Source of the DNA: Episyrphus balteatus
Lineage: Eukaryota > Arthropoda > Insecta > Diptera > Syrphidae
Length of the DNA: 64,000 bases
Assembly: GCF_945859705.1 (NCBI RefSeq)
Contig: NC_079135.1
Span: 110,386,288 to 110,450,287, forward strand
Direction: 5' to 3'
Shown here: positions 36,901 through 45,995 of the stretch, one piece after another
Layout: each line of letters opens with the position of its first letter
Position numbering within the stretch: position 1 is the stretch's first letter
Notes under the pieces: model-generated
What the model was told of the DNA's origin: nothing
Databases searched by the model: none
Seen by the model: only the letters and a program-made list of their open reading frames with translations
Program-made: the position numbers and the translations under genes

Positions 36901-39900
36901 TTTGAATTATGTTTGGCTGGAGAGGCTTTCTGATTCGGCGAACCCCACATGCGGAGCCGTAGTGTGAAGCAGTAGAGTGGGAGAGTTGTGACCCCATCCG
37001 AGATCATGACTATCGTCGATAATGGAGAAGAAGAAGAAGAAGGAGAGGCTTTCTGATTGAGGCCGTGATCCATCCTGGACAGCAGAGTTGGGAAGTAATG
37101 ATTCGAAAAAATTTTAATTACAATTACATGTAATGGAAATGTGCAACATTTTTTTCAATTACATGTAATGAGTAATTGAAGTTCTTCAATTACCCATTAC
37201 ATGTAATTGAAAATTGTCGATTACTTGTAATTCAATTACTTTTATGTAATTGAAAACAAAAGTAATTATCAAAAAAACAGTAATGATTACTTTTTAAAGT
37301 AATCATTACACAAAAATGTAATTAATTGAATGTTTTTCTTCAATTACATTTTACGAGATAATTTGTAAATGGTACGGAATTAATATGTTTTGTCATAAGA
37401 TGCCATGAAAAGTGTTAGAGTGGCTTCAAAATATCTTCAAGAGGTTATTACTTACTACTTGGGCTTACTACTTGGGACCTATTTCAGAGCTTACTTCATT
37501 GTTTACATCAGCTACATCAATCATTTTAAACATTAATTGCGGCGGCCTGTTGGACTTTTCGAAGCAATTTTTCGGACGGTCAATCGGACTCAACTAATGA
37601 TTTTTGAGGTTGCTGATGTAGTAAATGTAGTTGAGGTAATAAGCTCCGAAACACGCCCCTGGTAAATACTGAAAATCAATAAAAACTGCACTGAAAGAAG
37701 ATTCGTAGAATATTTAACAAGACCTTCAAAACTTAATTCATGGTATGAAATGACGATTCCAAATTGTCATATCGTCACCCGAGAATTTTTTTGTCTTAAT
37801 GGCCAATTTTGGTATTCTGGAAAATCGCATTTTAAGGTTTTCGTTATTAAAAAAACACAGCGAAGAAGTTTTTTTCAAATTTATAATAGAATTTTTTGTG
37901 AGATATCTCATTATTTTTTTTGTTATTTGTTTTGGTTTTCAAAATATCTTGGTTCTTATTCAAAATGAGTCTGTCGTAAACTCATTTTTAACGACAATTC
38001 AATACTAATGTGATGCTAATTTTGTAAATATACGACACCTTCATGCAAAATTTGGTTACTCTATTAATTTTTAAAGGTTTTCTTCTAGTAAGTTTGCAAC
38101 TATTATAATGATTTTTCGAGACTTTTGAGGTAAGTTATAGAATGGCAAAACGAAGATATTGAGCAAAAAAAATTTCTATTAGCATTCATTCCGAGGTTTA
38201 TTCCTTTTTTCACCTTATTTGACTGTATTAATTACATTTGATAGAAATTTTTCCAGGACAACATAAAAACGTATGTGATAAAAAAAAAATATGAAAAATT
38301 AAAATATATCTCCAAAATTAGAGCTTTCAGAAAGGAACCAATGCAAATTTTAAGCTCACTGAGCCCAAATACTTTAGGTGTGATTTACATTTTTCTGGAA
38401 AATTTTTATAAACGCCTAAAATACACGAAACTTAAAAACACGAATGAACATGTCCCCAAATGTGAAAAATTAAGTATTTCAACTGCTGGTAGAAAACCAA
38501 TGCGAATTTTGGGGATTGTGAACCCAAATCCATAAAATTTTATATAAATCTATGTGCAAAATAAAAAAAAAATTTAAAAATGTTGGCCAGTGTAATTTAT
38601 AAAAACATGTAATGAATTACAATTTAAGTAATCAATTACAGAAAAATGTAATTAAAACTGTTTTTCATTTCAATTACTTTCGAATCCATTACTTTTTTCA
38701 ATTACATCTGTATAGTAATTGAACTTTTTCGATTACAATTACAAGTAATGGGAGTATGTTTTTTTTCAATTACAATTACCTGTAATTGTAATTGAAAAAT
38801 GTTCAATTACTAATTACATGTAATTGAAATGAAATCTGTAATTAATTACAAAAAGAAATCATTATTTCCCAACTCTGCTGGACAGTGAGCGCCTAAATAA
38901 GAAAGATCTCTTACGGCCATATTATTCACTAGTTTAAAAAATACATCTGGATGTAAAATTGTCAAATGTCAAAAATAAATCCAAATCCAAAATAGTTATC
39001 CCGATTTTAAGTATGAAAATAGTTAAAAAATAGTTAAAAAATAGTTAAAAAATAGTTAAAAATGACTAATTTTTTCTTTGTGTAATAGTGAATATCATAG
39101 ATTTGGATTTATTTTTGAAATTTAAAGGCCATTCCTTAAAAAATCTCTTTTTTCTTCTATGTTTTTTAATTCAATTTAGAAGTTCTATTAGTCTAAGATG
39201 TAGATACCTAGAAGCATTACCTATATTCTCCTGAGTTAAGAAATTTCAAAATTTAATTTTATTCCTTAGTATAATGGGTTACCAGGAATTTTACAGGGGG
39301 CGTGCAGATATTCACTGCAGTGAAAACATTTTGTAATATTTTTCTATGAAAATTTTTTTATTACACTTTAATATAATGCCTTAATATAACACTTAAGAAG
39401 TTTTGTTTATCATATTTTTTCAATAAAATACAAAAAAAAATCCTAAAAATACGTGATTCTTTCGAGCACATAGAATCATCCATCATTCAATCCTTAATGT
39501 TACCAAGCCTATTAAACGAAAAAAACTCGAATTTTTTTAAATCTATCACAAGACTCAGCAGTAGTCATAACTCATCAGATCACTGTGAAATTTTAAATTT
39601 CTACAATAACGGGAAGTGCTTCACAATTCTGATAAGGTCAATTACGGTTTTTGTGATTTTTAAAACTACTCATTCTAGGTACGAATGTAGAATATTTCGA
39701 AATTTCTTGTTTCTTTGGTGAAGAAGTAAGAGCGGGATCGAAAATGAGTCGAGTTTGTTTTTGTAAATAAAGATGCAGAAGTTGCAACATGCTCATTGAT
39801 TTAGTTTTTGTGTGAAGGCAGTAAAGTTCTTTAACAAATAACCAGGCAACACATATAATGCTTTGTACAAACCAAAGAAAAAATTCTGAAAATTTAAATT

Positions 39901-42900
39901 AATTACTTTCACTTCAGAAAGATTTAGAAAGTTCTTTAAGTTAAATCCGTTATACACTGAAAATATTAACATTAAAAACTTTAAATAAAAAAAAAAAAAA
40001 AATAAGTTGATCTATTTGGGTCCTATTAATTTTGTTTTGCAGACATCGTAACTTCTCCCAAAAAAAAAAAAAAAACCATTTAAACCAACTTGGACTTTAA
40101 GCGATTAGAAAAAAAAAAAAAACAAAGATAAGTTGTGTGCATTTAGTAAAAATAAAAGTGAGAATTTTGTACACATATATCGTAGAAACGGCTTACAGTA
40201 GTATTATCTGCACCACCACGCCCGGAAAATTTATTGTACAGCTTCATTGCGAAATGGGTCTCATTTAACGGATATATTTAGTTTATTTTATGTGTTTATT
40301 TATGTAAATATTATAAATAAATGATTTATTACGAGTTTAATGGATTTTCAGCATTGAATGAAACGTTTCAGCACAAAACACGAAAATCAAAAATACAAAT
40401 ATTTTGTGTTTAGTTTTCAAAAACTAACCGTTTTATGTTTCAAGCTGCTACTATGTCGAATATGTACCCGATTATTCTCATGTACGACCATTTTGACAAA
40501 ATTGGTTTTCAAAAATGTGACTCAAAATAAGTTGTCTTGAAAAATCAAAAAAACTTTGCTATTTTCCGAAGCTTTTTTAAATCTACGACCGTTCAGTAGG
40601 TAGTTGTTTGACATACTAAGGAGAGGACGCTAGCATTTTTACGGGTTTTTTTTCTATTTTCTTTTTTAGGTTATTTCATATGAAAAGGTACGACAAGTAC
40701 GAAGAGGTAGTTCTTTTGTTAGGCAGGGTGGTAGTGTTTTTTTTTTTTTTATTTTTTATCTTCTAAACCCACTGGCCTACTGACACCCTCATATACCCCT
40801 CACAATTATTTGTACTTACACTGTTGGTAATGACTCACTAAGAAAACACAATAAGTTCCATGTTGAGGATGGTTAAGAGAGATGAAGGGTGGGTGTGGGA
40901 TATGTAGGTGACTGTTGTCGTTGGTGGGGTGGTATTAAAACAAGGTTTTGTTTTGGTTCCCTGACTTTTTTTTTTGAAATACCACCAATTTGCAACAAAA
41001 GAATATTCTACTAGAAAACGTGCGTATGATGACGTCTTTGTTTAACATATTGATTGCTAAGTCAGCTTACATGTGACTAAGTTGCCCATCCACAGGTCAC
41101 CTGATAAATGATTTCTTAACAAATGTACATACATTATTGTTCAGTTCAATACTTGTCATGTAGTCATAATATCTATTTCTCTTGAAGAGGGGTGGTGTTC
41201 TATTTCACAAACAAATGTAATTTTTATGTTTGGCCTACATAAATGAAGGAAAATAAAAGTGTCAACATATCGATATTGCTATGTTTGTTTCTTGAGTCAA
41301 CTAAAACACAAAGACTTCAAAGACTGTCTCTTAAGGATGCGATTACACCCACTATTTTAGCAAGTTAGTAGAATGATGATTAAAATTAAAAAATATGTTC
41401 CATGATGAACCGAAATAATGTTTTGGTTTAAAATCCTCATTGTACAAAAAAAAAAACATTTGTTTGTAAGCCCGGACTTCTTTCTTTCTAATTTGTAATG
41501 CATTCAAAATGAATACAGATCAGTACAACATGTTTCCAGTGAAAAATCACATTACGAGTGAATGAGTAAACAATATAATATATTTTTCACTCACTCACTC
41601 GTTCAAATTATGTACACAAAAAACAAAAAGTTCTTAAAACGTAATCAAAATGTACTAAAAAAAGGTATGCATCCATTGTTCACGTTTGATTTTTGTATCA
41701 GATATTCTTAATGTCCAAAAGTCCAAACCGACTTCAAATCGAAAATCTGTTTTACTCGTAAGGCCTGGTACGCAGATCGTGCTAAATTTTAGCCGAGATA
41801 AAATTCCCATACAAACTATCGATAGTTTGTATGGGATACGTTTTTGCTCAGATAAATTTTTTCGATAATTTGTATGGGAGCTAAAATTTAGCGCTATCTG
41901 CTAAATAGGCATAACCAAAAAACTTAACAGTGGATTCAGGTGACAGCTCGATAAAGTACCCCGGTTGTGTCCGACGCCTTTTTATCGCCTCACATGAGGA
42001 CGTGTATATATTTTCGAGCTACTATTTGAATACGTCAATTCAACGGATGCAATGGATTCTATCCGTTAACCTATTTATTCTTATAACGTTTTTGGAAATA
42101 AAATATTTTGATATACAGTGCTGCTAAAAACATTCCGGATTTTTTTGTGATTTTCATCAATTGAAATGTTATAATACAAAACTTGTACCAAATATTGTTT
42201 TAATATTTTTTCTAGGTCGTTAATATATCAGTTAAGTAATTTCAACAGAAAAAAATGATCTTTAATACATACAAAAAATTTAAAAATTGAAAAATGAAGT
42301 AGAGTCAGAATTTCAGCTGTGAAAAACTAACCGGATTTTTCAAGGATTTCGATTCCCGTTGTTGAGGTAACGGTTTTAAGCGTCACTTCAATACAATTTT
42401 TGTTTGCAGTGACAAACAAAGTTGTTAGCTTTGTGAATTGTATAAATTATTAAATGGAATAACGGAAAAAACGCATTATAGTCATCAAATTCGTTATTGA
42501 GTTGTAGAACATTTTCAAGCCGAAATAAAACAAAATATTATCCCTTTGGGATGTTGAAAATTGCAACGTCAAGTGAGTTTGATATCGTCAAAATGTAAAA
42601 AAGTGAAAAATTAGTTGAAGTAGATCAATTGGGTGGATGCCATTACAAAATATCCCTAAAAACTGATAGGCGAATAAAGAGTTTTTTGATAAAAAATCCT
42701 TTTGCGGCTTCTAAAACGATTTGTGAGGAGCTTAATCTGTTTTCAACATCAAGTACAGTTAGAAAGGATTTGAGAGATTTGGTCTTTATGACTTTCGGCT
42801 CGGAAAAAGACCATTTCTTTATACTAAGCATTGTCTAAAAAGGTAGGCAATGAAAGGATCTTAAGGAACACTTAAAATTTGAAAATAAAAATACTTCATC

Positions 42901-44173
42901 ATGGTTGTATTTCCCAAAAAACATCTGAGTTGCTCGATAACAAAACGCAAAAATATGCTTTTCAGTGATAAAAGCAATTTTAGCTTGTTTTATTCCGGTC
43001 GTGAAATGGTTCAAACATGGACATGTTTGAAACCAAAAAAATATGCTCCCTATCGTGAAGCACAGCAGAGGATCAGTGATGGTTTGGGTTTTTTCAGCTG
43101 CAGGCTTTAGCCCGTTTCACAAAATCAACGGAATTATGGATCATTTCCAAAATAGAGAGATGTTGGAGTCGATAATGGCTCCATTAAAGGAGAAATAAAT
43201 GCCTTTACGTCGCCTCTTTCTGCAAGTTATGATGTCAAAAATTCTTAAAAGCCCATTAAACAGAAGTTTGGGGCAGACAATACTCCTTGCTTAGAATAAC
43301 CGTAAAAATTAGCCGACTTGAACCCGATTAAAAATTTGTGGGCCATCTTTAAGTGACGAGTAGAAAATAAAAAGCCCATTTCAGCAACTAACGTACTTGT
43401 AGCTTTGAAAAATGACTGGGAGCATATTTCTAGTTCTATTTTATTTTATTTGGCCTAGTCCAAGTCTCGTTGGTGCCAAGCAGTCTTCAAAAAAAAGGTT
43501 ACTGAGCAAAATATTCACTTTGAAAATTAACTTTAAAAAATCCGGTTAGTTCTTCACAGCTGAAATTCTGACTTTACTTCATTTTAAAATTTCTAAAATT
43601 TTTGTATGTATTAAAGATCATTTTTTTTGTTGAAATTGCTTAACTAATATATTAACGACCTAGAAAAAATATTAAAACAATATTTTGTACCAGTTTTGTA
43701 TTATAACATTTCAATTGATGAAAAACACAAAAAAATCCGGAATGTTTTTAGCAGCACTGTATTTTTTTATTAATTTACTCATGAGAAAAATTATTGATTT
43801 CTATACAATTGCCTCTATTTTAGTAGTCTTAAGTACATAGTTTTAAGAGAAATGTCATTTTGCATCCCTGATCTTTGAAATAATATAATTTATCTATGGT
43901 TTTTATGCCAAGATATATAAAGGGAGTGTGTTGATACTTCTACACCCAAATGGCTATTTAAATTCATAAAAAGTATGTTTGATTACTTTTTATTTTTGGT
44001 CAGAGTTTTTCGATACTGAAGGCGTGTTCAGCTTAAGTTTTTGTACAATAATTGATTCAGACATTAAACTAAAGAAGAAAAGTTTGCAAATTGACGTTTA
44101 ACTGTTTAAAATTAAAAAAAAAAAAAAAACAATTTGTATAATAAATACTTACAGATGATGATTTGGGCTTCAT
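27991..44173 (-). CDS. Moe: Moesin (ERM protein linking cortical actin to membrane)
   Basis: Six coding exons on the minus strand: 44173-44153, 34393-34214, 31605-30839, 30778-30391, 30325-30113 and 28155-27991. They join in frame with GT..AG sites to 577 residues, close to Drosophila Moesin. The FERM domain (about 8-300) starts LNVRVTTMDAELEFAI and includes [20 protein letters not shown] and the long exon from VMNQDVKKE. A Glu/Gln/Lys coiled-coil follows (about 300-450), then an Ala/His/acidic linker (ALLAAS...HHHVAEDEN), then the C-ERMAD that binds F-actin, ending RRVDQFENM. The regulatory threonine in KYKTLREIRKG is residue 558, the same number as in human moesin; its phosphorylation opens the folded form. 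The first coding exon gives MKPKSSS, a lineage-specific start. An acceptor at 44212-44211 shows a further 5' UTR exon upstream. Confidence 0.97.
28156..30112 (-). other. Moesin intron 5 (before last exon)
   Basis: A 1.96-kb intron. It contains a tRNA-derived SINE-like element (about 28369-28730). Near 29820-30010 lies a more complex segment that shares TTGGCTGGAGAGGCTT with 36911, probably a retroelement remnant. Confidence 0.8.
28369..28730 (+). mobile_element. tRNA-derived SINE-like element
   Basis: The head has an A-box-like GTGGAGTAATGGTTAATG (about 28377-28394) and, 35 bases further on, a B-box-like GGGTTCATGTCCC (28428-28440), one mismatch from the RNA polymerase III consensus. CACCAA follows. 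The body (CAGGGGTACAGCCTATTGCG onward) is tRNA-unrelated and runs to about 28730 with a GATAACAGATAACTAACTAG-like end. ATGG TTAATG is locally duplicated inside the head. No target duplication was settled. Confidence 0.6.
31651..32031 (-). CDS. Unidentified ORF in Moesin intron 2
   Basis: A 126-codon frame on the Moesin strand, starting MKYLKRVKKYVDKK, then an acidic patch (DDDTDTEDM) and RRYDKRRLTTLQFN. Its amino-acid mix is less biased than chance frames nearby. The phrase YFFDNLFSSP recalls the YFDN..SS motif of PiggyBac transposases, but the rest does not follow that order. It could be a transposon fragment, a nested gene or chance. Confidence 0.25.
   Translation of the reverse strand: MKYLKRVKKYVDKKTNDETAENDDDTDTEDMVRRYDKRRLTTLQFNAIASCCIVGTNKIKFARNLLVELFQVAKKHQNNMYFPYFFDNLFSSPIMLSIVYQKIDRINAVFQLGKVDTFFLPNISVF
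32577..32990 (+). pseudogene. Dead mariner transposase C-terminal relic
   Basis: The plus strand reads HKSAAAMAQLLELSYELPP (about 32734-32790), then KWPGGKRIGSNNEVIQETSQ (about 32812-32871) and HFEMFEKTYLF, the order and spacing of the C-terminal part of irritans-type mariner transposases. Between the two blocks the segment that should carry the third catalytic Asp (SPDLAPSD) is missing. A stop interrupts the frame just before HKSAAAM, and another follows at 32941. Upstream text (KTID onward, 32617) has the right length for the preceding region. Terminal repeats were not found. Confidence 0.75.
33998..34117. mobile_element. 120-bp foldback MITE
   Basis: GGTCCATTTTACACACAGCC at the left and the inverse of AGGTGTGTGTAAAATGGGCC at the right form about 60-base arms, which continue through TTTAACCGGCAT and CTACCCGG. 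It is GC-rich compared with its surroundings. Target duplication unclear. Confidence 0.7.
36905..37074. repeat. Unclassified retroelement-like segment with GAAGAAGAAG tail
   Basis: TGGCTGGAGAGGCTTTCTGA and GAGAGGCTTTCTGATT recur about 126 bases apart, flanking a complex segment that ends GGAGAAGAAGAAGAAGAAGG. The same opening occurs at 29971. Such triplet tails end some LINEs and SINEs, but no frame was identified. The hAT element is inserted just downstream. Confidence 0.4.
37083..38877. mobile_element. Complete nonautonomous hAT element with 8-bp target duplication
   Basis: The element runs from CAGAGTTGGGAAGTAATGAT to its inverse ATTATTTCCCAACTCTG. It is flanked by exact 8-base direct repeats CTGGACAG (37075-37082 and 38878-38885), the diagnostic duplication length of hAT transposons; the CAGAG start also fits. 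Many inverted AATTACATGTAAT-type repeats crowd both subterminal zones (37110-37350 and 38590-38860), as expected for transposase binding. No intact transposase is present. Internally it carries an arm-like fragment of the CAGT foldback family (about 37990-38225), a nested or captured sequence. Confidence 0.9.
37990..38225. repeat. Lone arm of the CAGT foldback family
   Basis: Text from CATGCAAAATTTGGTTAC through AAGTTTGCAACTATTATAAT, TTATAGAATGGCAAAACGAA, GATATTGAGCAAAAAAAATT and CATTCATTCCGAGGTTTA to CTTATTTGACTG parallels the right arm of the element at 50202-52159, ending with the same CAGTCAAATAAG terminus (inverted) before TA. It lies inside the hAT element. Confidence 0.7.
41763..41910. 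repeat. Palindromic MITE-like repeat
   Basis: ACGCAGATCGTGCTAAATTT is inverted at 41880-41902 (TAAAATTTAGCGCTATCTGC), and the interior CCCATACAAACTATCGATAG is itself a palindrome, TTTGTATGGGA recurring twice. No coding content. Confidence 0.65.
42116..43759 (+). mobile_element. Tc1-like transposon with about 225-bp inverted ends, dead
   Basis: The ends CAGTGCTGCTAAAAACATTC and its inverse are flanked by TA (42114-42115, 43760-43761), the Tc1/mariner target. Inverted repeats extend about 225 bases each (to about 42343 and from about 43537) with near-identical text such as TTTCAGCTGTGAA and ATCCGGTTAG. The interior holds transposase remnants on the plus strand: a helix-turn-helix segment (42629-42838), a catalytic stretch FSDKSNFSLFYSGRE (about 42960-43005) and LNPIKNLWAIFK (about 43318-43353). 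The third acidic residue of the DDE triad (E in NPIENLW) is Lys here (43330-43332), and frames are broken by stops. It sits in Moesin intron 1. Confidence 0.9.
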
Positions 44174-44210
44174 GTTGATGCAGTTTCGTTTCCTTTATCC
44201 AAGTTTAAAT

Positions 44211-44364
44211 CTAAAAATAATAAAAAAAAAAAAAACAAATATTTTTACTAGTTCATATGAATTTAAATTAAACAGAATATTAAAAATATGATAAAATTAA
44301 CCAAAAACACATTACAAAGTTATTGTTAATGAGTATATCTTATAACTTTAAACGAGCTAAAATT

Positions 44365-44368
<4 letters not shown>
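44211..44368 (-). other. 5' UTR intron end and AT-rich DNA upstream of Moesin exon 1
   Basis: The TTTTTAG at 44217-44211 (minus strand) is a good acceptor, making 44210-44174 the leader next to the Moesin ATG. The non-coding first exon must therefore be farther upstream, beyond 44.4 kb. Confidence 0.55.

Positions 44369-44401
<33 letters not shown>
44369..44401. repeat. (AT)n microsatellite
   Basis: An uninterrupted run of alternating T and A of about 33 bases lies directly before the 129-bp tandem array. Confidence 0.9.
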
Positions 44402-44402
<1 letters not shown>

Positions 44403-44406
<4 letters not shown>

Positions 44407-45335
44407 GAGATCTCGGAAACGGCTCTAACGATTTCGATGAAATTTTCAGGGTTTGTTCATCTAAGCGAGTAAAAAATTTTGGAAGAAGTTTTGGAAAAAT
44501 CCGCCCACTGCCACGCCCACTTTTTTAACATATAAGTTTTTTCGGGAACGGCTCTAACGATTTCGATGAAATTTTCAGGGTTTGTTCATCTAAGCGAGTA
44601 AAAAATTTTGGAAGAAGTTTTGGAAAAATCCGCCCACTGCCACGCCCACTTTTTTAACATATAAGTTTTTTCGGGAACGGCTCTAACGATTTCGATGAAA
44701 TTTTCAGGGTTTGTTCATCTAAGCGAGTAAAAAATTTTGGAAGAAGTTTTGGAAAAATCCGCCCACTGCCACGCCCACTTTTTTAACATATAAGTTTTTT
44801 CGGGAACGGCTCTAACGATTTCGATGAAATTTTCAGGGTTTGTTTATCTAAGCGAGTCAAAAGTTTTGGAAGTTTTTTTTTTGGAAAAATCCGCCCACTG
44901 CCACACCCACTTTTTTAACATATAAGTTTTTTCGGAAACGGCTCTAACGATTTTGATGAAATTTTCAGGGTTTGTATATCTAATTGAGTAAAAAGTTTGG
45001 AAAGTATTTTTGGAAAAATCTGCCCACTGCCACACCCACTTTTTTAACATGGAATTTTTTTTGGTAACAACTAAGGATTTCGATGAAATTTTGAGGGTTT
45101 GATCCCCTAGCCGAATAAAATGTTTTGGAAGTACTTTTAGAAATATCCGCCTACAGCTACGCTTATTTTTCTCACATATAAGTTTTTTGGTAATTGCTTT
45201 AAAGATTTCGATGAAATTTTGAGGGTTTTTTCCTCTAGGCAAATACAACATTTTGGAAGTATTTTCTCATACATTATTTTTTTTTTCGCGGAGACAGATT
45301 CAACGATTTCAATAAAATTTTGAGGGATGGTTCCA
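44403..45335. repeat. Tandem array of a 129-bp unit
   Basis: Each unit reads CGGGAACGGCTCTAACGATT, GATGAAATTTTCAGGGTTTG, CTAAGCGAGTAAAAA, TTTTGGAAGAAG, then CCGCCCACTGCCACGCCCAC. Unit starts at 44414, 44543, 44672 and 44801 are exactly 129 apart. The next start, at 44933, is 132 on, and later units decay progressively to about 45335. The first units look virtually identical, so the array grew recently from the left. The antisense open frame at 44844-45251 is an artefact of the repeat. Confidence 0.9.
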
Positions 45336-45960
45336 TTTTATACGCATTGTTCTTTTTCTTTTTGTTACAATAACTAAACAAAATTTTTTAGATCATGACT
45401 CTTTTGATCATGTATTGAAACTTTTAAGTAATTTGTTAATTTGGTATCACACATTATCTTTGTTTTACGTTTTTCTTTTGTTTTAATGCGACTATTGTTA
45501 ACGTATACAAATAAAATAACTCACAACAAGCACCACCATTGACCTAATGTCAATCTTATAATACATAATACCTAAGTAAAAAAAGAAAGAAGTAAAGCAT
45601 CCACTGATACAAAATAAAACAGAGACAGGGATAAAAAACAGTATTTCTTCATACTAAGCTTTGCCGACAAGGCTAAACTTGAAAAAAATATTAACTTTAT
45701 GTACACCATCCAAAACTTTCTGGCCCGTAAATTAAAATTTAAACAAAAAGGGATCTCATTGCTGTAGGCATTTTCGATAATGCAGATTCCTGTAACCCTT
45801 CTATCCATTGCTGATCGTCGTATGTGTTTTCAAACGTAAATAAACTGGATTATAAAGTGTTTTGTAACCCGCGAAAAAACTGGTCATTGCTAACTCAAAC
45901 CCACTCCAAAAAATTGCTGTTTACATTTGACTTTTTTTACTGAAAGTTATAACATTTAAA

Positions 45961-45995
45961 GATACCGAGCAAAGCTCGGTCACCCAGGTACTATT
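45961..45995. repeat. Helitron-like 3' terminus (CCGAGC hairpin)
   Basis: GATACCGAGCAAAGCTCGGT forms a 6-bp stem (CCGAGC/GCTCGG) followed by CACCCAGGTACTA. A hairpin 10-12 bases before a CT-rich end is typical of Helitron/Helentron 3' ends. The terminal bases are not a clean CTRR. It may close the element that holds the 129-bp array. Confidence 0.4.

Larger units (their letters stand above)
34394..44152 (-). other. Moesin intron 1 (9.8 kb)
   Basis: Contains a hAT element (37083-38877), a possible retroelement tail (36905-37075), a palindrome (41763-41910) and a Tc1-like element (42116-43759). A direct repeat of an 11-base unit (ATAGTTAAAAA, four copies) lies at 39020-39064. Other parts, including 34400-36900 and 38890-41760, are AT-rich with no recognised content. 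Confidence 0.85.

Noticed and set aside
44844..45251. 135-codon minus-strand frame
   Set aside because: It is generated by the 129-bp repeat and repeats its own text, so it is not a gene.
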